From: an uncultured Opitutaceae bacterium
Lineage (GTDB): Bacteria > Verrucomicrobiota > Verrucomicrobiia > Opitutales > Opitutaceae
DNA length: 37,801 nucleotides
NCBI GenBank assembly: GCA_903887455.1
Contig: CAISPT010000051.1
Span: 1 to 37,801, forward strand
Direction of reading: 5' to 3'
Shown: piece by piece, positions 25,666 through 33,218 of the stretch
How positions within the stretch are numbered: the stretch's first letter is position 1
Layout: every line of letters begins with the position of its first letter
The notes under the pieces: model-generated
Database searches by the model: none
What the model was told of the DNA's origin: nothing
The model's input: only the letters and a program-made list of their open reading frames with translations
Program-made: the position numbers and the translations under genes

Positions 25666-26208
25666 TCATCTTTTTCTTATCACCCTTGCAGGAACTCCGA
25701 CCGCAACGGAAAACGGAGGCAGGTCGTCCCTTACCACCGAGCCTGCACCCACTACGCAGCCGTCTCCGACGGACACTCCGCCAAGGACTGTGACCCCTGC
25801 ACCGAGCCAGACATCCTTCCCGATATGGGTGGCCTTCCGAACGTCGGGTTCCGAGCGAATCGATTTGCCTGGCACGGGTATCGAGTGCTCGGAGGAGATC
25901 AGCCTGCAGTGCATGGAGATAAGGCTGTCGTCGCCGATGGTCAGGCCGCCGTGGCCGTAAAGCACGGCGTACGGCCCGATGAATACGCGCCGTCCCAGCT
26001 CGATCGAGCCGCCGTAGGCGTGGAATATAACGCCTGCCTCGATCCGGCCCGAGCTCCCGAGCGAGATACTGCCGGAGTGTCCCTGCCAAACGCCGCGCCG
26101 GCACTCGACCCCCGAGCCAACGAAGTCCGGCTTGCTGATCGATGCGCCCTGAAAACGCAATCGGAGGCACCGTGCCATGGTCAGGACTCTCGCAATTTCG
26201 GCGCGCAT
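25666..26208 (-). CDS. Hexapeptide-repeat acyltransferase (left-handed beta-helix)
   Basis: Acetyl/acyl-CoA transferase of about 180 residues. Repeated hexapeptides run along the chain: ISLGSSGRIEAGVIF, IELGRRVFIGPYAVLYG, LTIGDDSLISMHC, then the canonical HIGKDVWLGAGVTVLGGVSVGDGCVVGAGSVV and the closing FSVAVGVPARVIRKR, typical of sugar O-acetyltransferases. The catalytic His is probably in SSEHSIP. ATG 26208 is taken; ATG 26178 or GTG 26211 are possible. It sits between wzm and GT genes, so acetylation of the exported glycan is likely (inference). Confidence 0.87.
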   Translation of the reverse strand: MRAEIARVLTMARCLRLRFQGASISKPDFVGSGVECRRGVWQGHSGSISLGSSGRIEAGVIFHAYGGSIELGRRVFIGPYAVLYGHGGLTIGDDSLISMHCRLISSEHSIPVPGKSIRSEPDVRKATHIGKDVWLGAGVTVLGGVSVGDGCVVGAGSVVRDDLPPFSVAVGVPARVIRKR

Positions 26209-26303
26209 CACTTTGTGCTGGGTGTCGCAGGAGTCGGGAGGCCCCGTCCGCCGCTATCTAAGGACACTTGATCCCGGTGCAAGGCTCATTGGCAAGGTCA
26301 TGT

Positions 26304-27128
26304 CTAGATTATGTCGGCTAGACGCCTCTCTGTGCTGCGGAAATAGCGGATGCCCGAATACAGCAGGGTGATTGTCATCAGCATGCCGATCAGCTGTGAC
26401 GGCCAATAGAAGGGCGCATCGGCCCTAAGGAGACACCAGCGAAAGCCGTCAATGATTCCCACTACCGGGTTGATCGAGTATGCGATACGCCAATTTGGCA
26501 CGTTCATCGTGCTGAAACCGACGGGCGAGAGAAAGACCCCCACCTGGACGATGAAGGGCACGACAAAGCGGAAGTCGCGATATCGGGCCGTGAGCGCGGC
26601 GAGCCACAGTCCGGCCCCCAGAGAAGCGAGGAGGGTGGCAAAAATGTAGATGGGGATTACGATGACCCTCCAATCGGGGGTGTAGCCATAGGCCACGCTC
26701 ATCCCGAAGTAGAGGGTGAGCACTATGACAAAGTCGACCAGGGCCACTGCAACCGCCGAAAGGGGAACCAGAAGCCGCGGGAAATAAACTTTGGAGATCA
26801 GGTGGGAGTTTGTGAACAGGCTTCCGCTTGCACCTGAAAGGGAGTTTGAAAAGAGCTGCCAGGGAAGGAGTCCCGCAAGGACAAGTAGCGGATAGGGGCT
26901 GTTACCCGAGGGCATCCGGGCCATCTTGCCGAAGACAAGTGTAAAGACGACGAGCGTGACCAGCGGTTGTATGAGCGCCCAGCATGCTCCGAGGACGGTC
27001 TGCTTGTAGCGCACTTTGATGTCGCGCCATGCAAGAAATCCCAAGAGTTCGCGAAAACGCCAAAGGTCGATCCAATAGTTTCGTTCCGCACGGCCCGCCT
27101 CGATTGTAAATGCTTCATTAGTGGTCAT
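26304..27128 (-). CDS. wzm: Polysaccharide ABC exporter permease (Wzm/KpsM type)
   Basis: ABC-2 type membrane protein of 274 residues with six hydrophobic helices. After a cytoplasmic N-terminus it shows the amphipathic FLAWRDIKVRYKQTVLG-AW segment (about 34-51) diagnostic of polysaccharide permeases, then helices beginning at about 55, 85, 117, 145, 178 and 242. The region FFLSPV/GFST-like VGVFLSPVGFSTMN near 196 matches Wzm proteins. It should pair with the Wzt ATPase encoded 3.6 kb upstream to move an undecaprenyl-linked glycan across the inner membrane. ATG 27128 has no visible ribosome site. A 187-bp gap precedes it. Confidence 0.92.
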   Translation of the reverse strand: MTTNEAFTIEAGRAERNYWIDLWRFRELLGFLAWRDIKVRYKQTVLGACWALIQPLVTLVVFTLVFGKMARMPSGNSPYPLLVLAGLLPWQLFSNSLSGASGSLFTNSHLISKVYFPRLLVPLSAVAVALVDFVIVLTLYFGMSVAYGYTPDWRVIVIPIYIFATLLASLGAGLWLAALTARYRDFRFVVPFIVQVGVFLSPVGFSTMNVPNWRIAYSINPVVGIIDGFRWCLLRADAPFYWPSQLIGMLMTITLLYSGIRYFRSTERRLADII

Positions 27129-27315
27129 TTAGGTCCGCTAGGGATTGGGGTTATTGTGTGCAGACTCCTGTCAACTTAGCAACGCCGCAACCGGCGCGGA
27201 TTGTCGCACCTTGTGCCGACGATAGGAGCTTTTGTTAGGCGCGGGCAATCCCGCCGAGACCCCCGGGGGATCAGCAACTTCGCAACGTGGGGCGACCGAG
27301 GAAGGGCGACGGGTC

Positions 27316-29787
27316 TCACGACAGCTTCTTGTACAATGACGCGAGCGCCGAAATGTCGGCGTCGAAAGCCTGCTGGATCGCCCGTGGGTCGAATTCGCGG
27401 CGGGCGAGTTCGAGCGCGCTTTTCGAGGCGGCCTCCCAGTCTGGACGTCGACGGAGGCCTTCGAGGTAGCGTGCGGCGGCCGGATCACCCGGGTCCGTAA
27501 AAAAGGGAACCAGCTCCTGTCCCCGGCTCCATTCCCCGAATTCGGAGTCGCTGTTGCCTAGCAGGAACAGGGGCAGTCCAATCTGGGAAAACTCGGCGAG
27601 CTTGCTGGGAAAGCTGCTCCTGAGGATCTGCCACCGGCCGAGGGGAAGGGCTCCCTTAAGGGGATGGGCAACCAGGACCGCCGAGCAGTTTGCGCACAGC
27701 CACGCAGACGATTCCGCCGCCGTTCGGAAATACGGGAGGAGCCTGAGGTGGGGGCCAAGGTTTTCAGGCGCCTGCGCGGATGATTCGGGGTCTGTGATGA
27801 CGGTCAGGCTGCCGCCTTGGCTTGAAAGGACCGATACCAGGCCGGCCAGGGCGGGCCAAAGCCCTGGATAGATCTTGCCGGAATAGCCAAGGCTAACTCC
27901 GGACGCATGGGATTCCCTCCACCCGGGAGGCCCGCCTTCCGCGGCCGCCGGGATGGGGCGCAAAATGGCGGCCTTGATGCGGTCGTCCGGGTCCAGCTCG
28001 GAGATCAGGCGGCTCGACACGCTCCAAACTCGGTCCGATGCCGCGACGGTCTCCTTTCGGCTCCAGGCCAGAAACCGCTTTGGGAGCGTGGCGCTGTTCC
28101 AGGTGATCTCATCGTCGTGGAGGAATGTCCCGAGGCGCCCGGCCCCCGATCTGGCGAAGCACGCGGCCAGCAGGGATTGGGAGTCCCAAAGGTTGGAGAG
28201 CAGCACGAACGGCCCTGTCCCGTCCAGGAGCCCGTCGCGCACCAGGAGGCTCCGCTGGAGGCGGCACCGAAGGCGCATCAGCAGTAGGGACCTTGGGTCG
28301 GCAGGGGGCCAGAAGGGGCGGCGCAGCGGCAGCTGGATGTGCTCCCAGAAGATCTCGGCGCCTTCCGGAGCGGGAAAATATGAAACGACCTTCAGCTTCC
28401 ACCCCGAGTCGACGAGCGGCTTTAGGTGCCGGCGAAAGATCACGAAGCTTCCCGTGGCGTCGAGGGGCACGGTGTTCGAGAAGAAGACGAGAGTGCCGGT
28501 TCCCTTTCCTGATCCGCCTGGCGCGAGGCGAGGACCGTCATGAGTCTCGCGCCGAGGCCGCGCTAGCATCTCCTCGGCCGCCTTTTCGACCCTGGCGTAA
28601 GGCACAAGGGAGCAGTCGCGCCCGGAGTTCCCTGGCTCAGGATGAACGGAAATGAAGGGCACCCCGAAGGGTTGAAAACGTATGAAGGAATTTTGATCGG
28701 CGGGATCGGAATCCATGCGGTCCCAGCTCACAAGAACGCAGGGGCAGCCCGCGGCGCATGCGAGGTGGAGCGGGCCCGAGTCGTTCCCGACGAAGAGCCT
28801 GGCCCGTCGAAGTAGGGCGCCCACCTGCGCTGCCGTGAGTTTGCCCGCCAGGTTGTGGAAACCGTCGGACGTGCCCGGAAATCGCGAACGGTCGGCCGCG
28901 TCACCGACCACGACCACCTGTCCCTCGCGGCGCTCGCGGAAGCAACCCGCCAGCCTTAGAAACCGGTCGGCGGGCCAAATCTTGTGGGGAAGGGAGGCGC
29001 CGACCCCGAGGACGATCAGGGGGGGCTGCCCGCCGATGCCGGCCCGCTCAAGCAATATCCGAAGCTCGCTCTCTTCGTTTGGAAGACAGTGCGACTCGAG
29101 TGCGTCGGAGCGAACCGTGGCCCCAAGGGAGGAAAGAATGGCAAGGTTCGCCGTCACCTCGTGGATCGGCGTCGCCGGGTATGCGAGCGATGAGGTCAGC
29201 GAAGCCGATGACGGCTTTGGGACGTCGTCCGCGGCATACCCCACGCGCGAGGGCGCCCCGCTCAGATAGGCGAGGAGCCTCGCGTGCCTCGTGTCTCGCC
29301 CGGTCCTAGGTATCAGCGCCAGGTCGAAAGCTCGCCCAGGAGAAACCGTTGAGAGAAAACGAGTGGAGCGCAGGATCAGGCGCAGCGTCCCGAAGCGCCG
29401 CGGCCCTACCGACTCCGGCATGATTGCCACTGTGTCCACATGGGGGTTGGCGGCCGCCAACGATAGCTGGGTCCGGCCGGTGACCAGGGTGATGTGGGCC
29501 CTGGGCGCGGCGAGCCTTAGCTCCCTTAGGAAGGGCGTCACGAGGACAAAATCTCCCAGCCCGTCCATCTTCAGGACCAGGATGGAACGGGCCGAGGCCA
29601 ATCCCCGGGGTGGGGCGCAGCGTCCGCGCCGATTGGCGGCGCGGCAGACCACGGCGAGCATCGTGGCGACGGAGTCCGCAAGCCAGTCCTTCACGGGTCG
29701 AACCGCGGGAAACAGTCGCTGCCGCCGATCCCTTGGGGTTCCAGGGACTACGGCATCCGGCGGCGGGTGTTGGTCATAGTTTTCCAA
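27316..29787 (-). CDS. Two-domain glycosyltransferase: GT9 (heptosyltransferase-like) fused to a GT4-like domain
   Basis: One uninterrupted frame of 823 residues. Residues about 67-410 are a family 9 transferase: LVLKMDGLGDFVLVTPFLREL near 71-90, LGVGASLPHKIWPADRF near 260-276 and the heptosyltransferase hallmark VGNDSGPLHLACAAG near 333-347. A polar Gly-rich linker (about 411-431) leads to a second GT-B-like unit at about 432-823 that opens TLVFFSNTVPLDATGSF and carries FLHDDEITWNS, LGYSGKIYPG and FPSKLAEFSQIGLPLFLL near the end. The start is unsure: TTG 29787 overlaps the FkbM stop by 14 bp, GTG 29694 is possible. The first 60 residues are Arg/Pro-rich. Confidence 0.82.
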   Translation of the reverse strand: MENYDQHPPPDAVVPGTPRDRRQRLFPAVRPVKDWLADSVATMLAVVCRAANRRGRCAPPRGLASARSILVLKMDGLGDFVLVTPFLRELRLAAPRAHITLVTGRTQLSLAAANPHVDTVAIMPESVGPRRFGTLRLILRSTRFLSTVSPGRAFDLALIPRTGRDTRHARLLAYLSGAPSRVGYAADDVPKPSSASLTSSLAYPATPIHEVTANLAILSSLGATVRSDALESHCLPNEESELRILLERAGIGGQPPLIVLGVGASLPHKIWPADRFLRLAGCFRERREGQVVVVGDAADRSRFPGTSDGFHNLAGKLTAAQVGALLRRARLFVGNDSGPLHLACAAGCPCVLVSWDRMDSDPADQNSFIRFQPFGVPFISVHPEPGNSGRDCSLVPYARVEKAAEEMLARPRRETHDGPRLAPGGSGKGTGTLVFFSNTVPLDATGSFVIFRRHLKPLVDSGWKLKVVSYFPAPEGAEIFWEHIQLPLRRPFWPPADPRSLLLMRLRCRLQRSLLVRDGLLDGTGPFVLLSNLWDSQSLLAACFARSGAGRLGTFLHDDEITWNSATLPKRFLAWSRKETVAASDRVWSVSSRLISELDPDDRIKAAILRPIPAAAEGGPPGWRESHASGVSLGYSGKIYPGLWPALAGLVSVLSSQGGSLTVITDPESSAQAPENLGPHLRLLPYFRTAAESSAWLCANCSAVLVAHPLKGALPLGRWQILRSSFPSKLAEFSQIGLPLFLLGNSDSEFGEWSRGQELVPFFTDPGDPAAARYLEGLRRRPDWEAASKSALELARREFDPRAIQQAFDADISALASLYKKLS

Positions 29788-30700
29788 ATGAGGCGATGCC
29801 GAACGCGAGGTGCTCGAGTCGGCCGGGCAAGGCGATGACGTCGAAATGCGGGTCGGCGTGGGTCTCCATCGCGACGAGGTACTTCTCCCAGGTCTCTATC
29901 TCCCTGTCGTCGACAGACCCGAAGTGAGAGAAGTCCCCGGTGTTTCGGAACCAAAGCAGCCGGCGGTAGCCGGCTTGGCTGAGCGCTGCGAACGCCGCCC
30001 GCGGGTCGTTCCCTGCCTTCAAGGCGAGCGCGGGGTGCCACTCGAAGATTACCGTCGGCTGGTCGCGCCGCAGCAATCTCGAGGCCCCGGTCAGGGCCTC
30101 GCCGTCAGAACCGTCGATGTCGACCTTAAGGAGATCGAAACGCGGCGCCGCCGGGAGTAGGAGGGAGTCGGCGGTTGTGGCGTCCACCTTTCCTGCGCCT
30201 GAGGCGGTAGCAGTCCCTGGATGCTGCCGCACAAGCGCGGCTATCCTCCCCGGCTCCCTGGACAGCATCGCCAAGTGGATCACGACGTTTGAAAAGCGCG
30301 CCGCATTGATCTCGAGCAATTCCGCAAACTCCGGGTCTCCCTCAACGCAGTGGATCGAGTCGATCGATGCGCCCGCCTGATCCTGAAGCAAGAGGACCGT
30401 GTTTCCAAGGGACGCGCCTATATCGATGACCACCAGCTTCCGTCCCGCATCGCGGCCCTGCTGGAGCGCGAGCTCGACTAGGGCTCTGTTGAATAGCGGG
30501 AACGTGGAAACGATGAAGGGGTAGGGGTTTCCGCCGTTCATCACGGCTGGAAATCCGTGGATACGGGTCTGGATCCTGCCATTGAAACCGTCGTAGGTTC
30601 GCCTCATCCGGTTTGCGACGGCGCTCAGGCGGAGCACGCGGAGCCGGTGGTCCCACTGGGGAAGCCACACGGAAATCCAGGAGACCAGGGCTTCGCGCAT
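29774..30700 (-). CDS. FkbM family SAM-dependent methyltransferase
   Basis: Methyltransferase of 308 residues. SAM motif I is VIDIGASLGNTVLL at 91-104, the acidic loop is HCVEGDPEFAELL near 117, and the FkbM-type LLKVDIDGSDGEALTGA lies near 191. FEWHPALAL follows as in other FkbM proteins. The first 60 residues (Trp/Arg-rich, WISVWLPQW) are not part of the core. ATG 30700 shares a base with the wzt TGA stop (TGATG), so the two are probably translated together. That pairing suggests it acts on the glycan exported by Wzm/Wzt, possibly as an end cap (inference). Confidence 0.87.
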   Translation of the reverse strand: MREALVSWISVWLPQWDHRLRVLRLSAVANRMRRTYDGFNGRIQTRIHGFPAVMNGGNPYPFIVSTFPLFNRALVELALQQGRDAGRKLVVIDIGASLGNTVLLLQDQAGASIDSIHCVEGDPEFAELLEINAARFSNVVIHLAMLSREPGRIAALVRQHPGTATASGAGKVDATTADSLLLPAAPRFDLLKVDIDGSDGEALTGASRLLRRDQPTVIFEWHPALALKAGNDPRAAFAALSQAGYRRLLWFRNTGDFSHFGSVDDREIETWEKYLVAMETHADPHFDVIALPGRLEHLAFGIASFGKL

Positions 30701-31956
30701 CAGTTCGGCGGGAGGGGTTCCCAGGCTATGATCGGCTCCACGAAGCCCCGCCGGTCGTCGTGCAGCGCCGTGGCCGGACTCTGACCGGGTGTGATTTCAA
30801 ATTGGATCGCATCGTTCACTGTGCAGTGGTCGTGTCTCCTGGGTTCGTGGATGGCGATGGTCACGCTGTAGAACCCGGGCGCGAGCCAGGCGGGAAGGAG
30901 TGCCCTCATCCGGTGGCGCCCCTGCAGGATCGGCGACGTCCTCCGCGTGACGTCGGTGTTGGCTGTGGTCATCACGGCGACGCCGTCCTGGGTCGATATG
31001 CGGGCCGCGATCTGGGCGTTAACGAGGTCCCTCCTAAGGAAGAGGCCCGCCTCGAGCCACGCCGCGCTCCCCGCCGGATAGCTTTCCACCGACGCTCCGG
31101 CCGAGTCCGTGAGCGACACGCTCTCGAACCATGCGGCTCGTTCCAACTCCCCCTTGAACGATGGGGGGCACCTATAGTGCGATCGGCGGCCCATCTGCCC
31201 GGTATAATGCGACACGACGTCCCCGATCGGACCCTGGCACACCACGGTTCCGCCGGATAGAAGGACGCCCGTCTGGCACAACTCTCGGATCGCCGAAAGG
31301 TTATGGCTGACGAAGAGAACAGTGCGCCCGTTTGTTCGAGACACGCTCTCCATTTTTCCGATGCATTTCTTCTGGAAGGCGTGATCGCCGACAGAAAGCA
31401 CCTCGTCGACGATTAGGATCTCGGGCTCAAGGTGCGCCGCGACCGCGAACGCGAGCCTAACGTACATGCCGCTCGAGTAGTGTTTTACCGGCGTGTCCAG
31501 AAACCGCTCCACCTCCGCGAACTCCACGATTTCGTCAAACTTCGAGCGAATCTCCTGCCGGGACATCCCTAGAATGGCGCCGTTAAGGAATACATTCTCC
31601 CTGCCGGTCAGTTCTGGGTGAAACCCGGTGCCGACCTCTAGGAGGCTGGCCACCCTTCCCCTGAGGTGCACGCGCCCGACAGTGGGCTCGGTGATGCGCG
31701 AAAGGATCTTCAGCAGCGTCGATTTACCGGCCCCGTTTCTTCCAATGATCCCCATTACCTCGCCTCGGTTGAGGGTAAAACTGACGTCGCGGATGGCCCA
31801 AAACTCCTCGGACGTTGGATCGCCGCCCCGATTCCAACCCCGCAGCAACTTCCGGGCGCCCTGCGCGAGCGAATCCCTGACGGTGTCGTGCCTTATTTCG
31901 TGCGCCAACACATAGCGCTTGCCCAAGCCTTCAACGGTAATCACGGGTTCAGACAC
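30700..31956 (-). CDS. wzt: Polysaccharide ABC exporter ATPase with C-terminal substrate domain (Wzt type)
   Basis: ATP-binding subunit of 418 residues. The N-terminal nucleotide-binding domain has Walker A GRNGAGKST (72-80), signature YSSGM (160-164), Walker B ILIVDE (180-185) and the switch His218 in VSHNL. RYVLAHEIRHDTVRDSL near 14 is a Wzt-type N-terminus. From about 265 onward a separate beta-rich domain follows (WFESVSLTDSAGASVES, SPILQGRHRMRALLPAWLAPGFYSVTIAI), like the C-terminal domain that in E. coli O8/O9a Wzt binds the modified glycan end. It starts with GTG. Lacks its partner next door; wzm lies two genes downstream. Confidence 0.92.
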   Translation of the reverse strand: MSEPVITVEGLGKRYVLAHEIRHDTVRDSLAQGARKLLRGWNRGGDPTSEEFWAIRDVSFTLNRGEVMGIIGRNGAGKSTLLKILSRITEPTVGRVHLRGRVASLLEVGTGFHPELTGRENVFLNGAILGMSRQEIRSKFDEIVEFAEVERFLDTPVKHYSSGMYVRLAFAVAAHLEPEILIVDEVLSVGDHAFQKKCIGKMESVSRTNGRTVLFVSHNLSAIRELCQTGVLLSGGTVVCQGPIGDVVSHYTGQMGRRSHYRCPPSFKGELERAAWFESVSLTDSAGASVESYPAGSAAWLEAGLFLRRDLVNAQIAARISTQDGVAVMTTANTDVTRRTSPILQGRHRMRALLPAWLAPGFYSVTIAIHEPRRHDHCTVNDAIQFEITPGQSPATALHDDRRGFVEPIIAWEPLPPN

Positions 31957-32036
31957 GATTCACAGACTCGGCAAACGGCTGCTATTCTTCAAGTTCACAC
32001 TTGCAGCCCGGCACATTCGGGCCGCCGCGTCTTGGA

Positions 32037-33002
32037 TCACCCACGGAAAAGGCGCCTCCACCAGCGGTTGTCGGCGATTTGGGCGATGGCCTCGCTCCAG
32101 TCGACCATGCTTGAGTTTAGATCGTGATCGCCACGCTGACCGGCGGGCACGTCGCCCGCCTCTACCCGTCGGATGAGCTCCGGCAGCTTCGAGTAGAAAT
32201 CGGACGAGCGGTAGGGAGGGTGGAGAGTCCACATCCCACTTCCGCTCCCTAGGAATTCGCGCCGGAATAGCCCCCGCTTGGCCATCGCGTCGGTGAAAAG
32301 GTGTTCGGGCAGGTCCTGGACGGGATTGCGCTCGACGAGAGCCTTGAACGCATTGCGCAGGGAGGGGGGGCGCCTCGCGCAGAGGCACCCGATCGCCTCC
32401 TTGAAACGCGCGCGGTCCATCAGAAAGATCCTGGTGCTCATGGTCCTAAATTTGAAGGCATAGGGTTCGTCCGGGTCCCTTTCGGCCGATTGGCTGAGCA
32501 GGGTGCCGTCCTGGGTCGGGGGACCCGGCAAGGGCGCCGAGAATAGCTCATCGGTGTGCGCCCCCATGTGTGCCAGGGCTTCGCCGAGCCAAGTCCGGCT
32601 TCCGCCGCCAAAAAGGATGTCTGAGTCCGCATGCAGGACGCACGGGTGCCTGGCCCGCTCCAGGCCAAAGAAATACGAATAGTAGGGGCCGCCGCGGAAG
32701 TCCTTGGCGGGAACCTCCCTTCCGTCGAAGAATTCGGCGGCGACCTTGGACATCGCGTCCGCGCCGTAGTCTACGGTCTCCACCCGCGCCCCCTCGATCG
32801 AATTCGCGAGTTGGAGGATCTTCTCCCTTCCCTCGGACCAGTTCGCGGAGAAGCGCCCCTTGCTTCTATGGAAATCAACGCAGATCAGGATCTCCGCGAC
32901 TTGGGGCCTCCACGTCCTCGTCTGATGTTCCAGCAACAGGCATGCGTGGCGAAAATCTGAAGGGGAAAGGCTGATCTGGAGCGTGACGGGGCGTGGTGTC
33001 AT
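32037..33002 (-). CDS. Putative GT-A glycosyltransferase
   Basis: Protein of 321 residues with GT-A-like features. It begins with a strand-helix pair (VTLQISLSPSDFRHACLLLE), an ILICVDFHRSKG segment near 38-49, and a metal-binding motif Asp126-Ser-Asp128 in VLHADSDILFGGG. A FKFRTMSTRIFLMDRARF stretch near 187 and conserved aromatic residues further on suggest an acceptor site. No family is assigned with certainty. It lies 80 bp upstream of wzt in the same direction, so it is probably the first gene of cluster 2. ATG 33002 gives a compact N-terminus. Confidence 0.72.
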   Translation of the reverse strand: MTPRPVTLQISLSPSDFRHACLLLEHQTRTWRPQVAEILICVDFHRSKGRFSANWSEGREKILQLANSIEGARVETVDYGADAMSKVAAEFFDGREVPAKDFRGGPYYSYFFGLERARHPCVLHADSDILFGGGSRTWLGEALAHMGAHTDELFSAPLPGPPTQDGTLLSQSAERDPDEPYAFKFRTMSTRIFLMDRARFKEAIGCLCARRPPSLRNAFKALVERNPVQDLPEHLFTDAMAKRGLFRREFLGSGSGMWTLHPPYRSSDFYSKLPELIRRVEAGDVPAGQRGDHDLNSSMVDWSEAIAQIADNRWWRRLFRG

Positions 33003-33081
33003 TTGGGCGGCCGTGCCGCTACTGCGCGCAACTCATAAGCCTTGAGCCACTAACGGGATTCAAATGAAATTCGAAAGCGTC

Positions 33082-33111
33082 TTGACCGCCAGACCCAATT
33101 TCGGGTGCACT
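33082..33111 (+). promoter_or_regulatory. Possible promoter of the tRNA-Gly gene
   Basis: TTGACC (33082-33087) matches five of six bases of the -35 consensus. At 18 bp spacing the -10 candidate is TGCACT (33106-33111), three of six. The mature tRNA starts 12 bp further. Position is good but the -10 match is poor. Confidence 0.25.
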
Positions 33112-33122
33112 AACAGTCCGCC

Positions 33123-33197
33123 GCGGGTGTAGTATAACGGCTATCACGTGAGCTTCCCAAGCTTGAAATCGGGGTTCGATTCCCCGCACCCGCACCA
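33123..33197 (+). tRNA. tRNA-Gly (anticodon CCC)
   Basis: A full cloverleaf can be folded. The acceptor stem is GCGGGTG (33123-33129) with CACCCGC (33187-33193), and CCA is encoded at 33195-33197. The T-arm is CGGGG/TTCGATT/CCCCG (33170-33186). The anticodon arm is TGAGC/TTCCCAA/GCTTG (33149-33165), with anticodon CCC at 33156-33158 reading GGG. The short D-stem (GTA 33132-33134 against CAC 33145-33147) has one A-C mismatch. The discriminator is A at 33194, not the U usual in many bacteria. It lies on the plus strand between minus-strand genes. Confidence 0.93.
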
Positions 33198-33218
33198 ATC
33201 TCCGAGCGCCAAGCAATT

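Noticed and set aside
25601-26170. Minus-strand frame of 189 codons overlapping the hexapeptide acyltransferase
   Set aside because: The frame at 25666-26208 shows clear hexapeptide repeats and this one does not.
27146-27174. Possible promoter for wzm (TTGACA on the minus strand at 27169-27174)
   Set aside because: The -35 is perfect but the only -10-like stretch, CAATAA, is at 13 bp spacing, and the 17-bp position reads ACCCCA.
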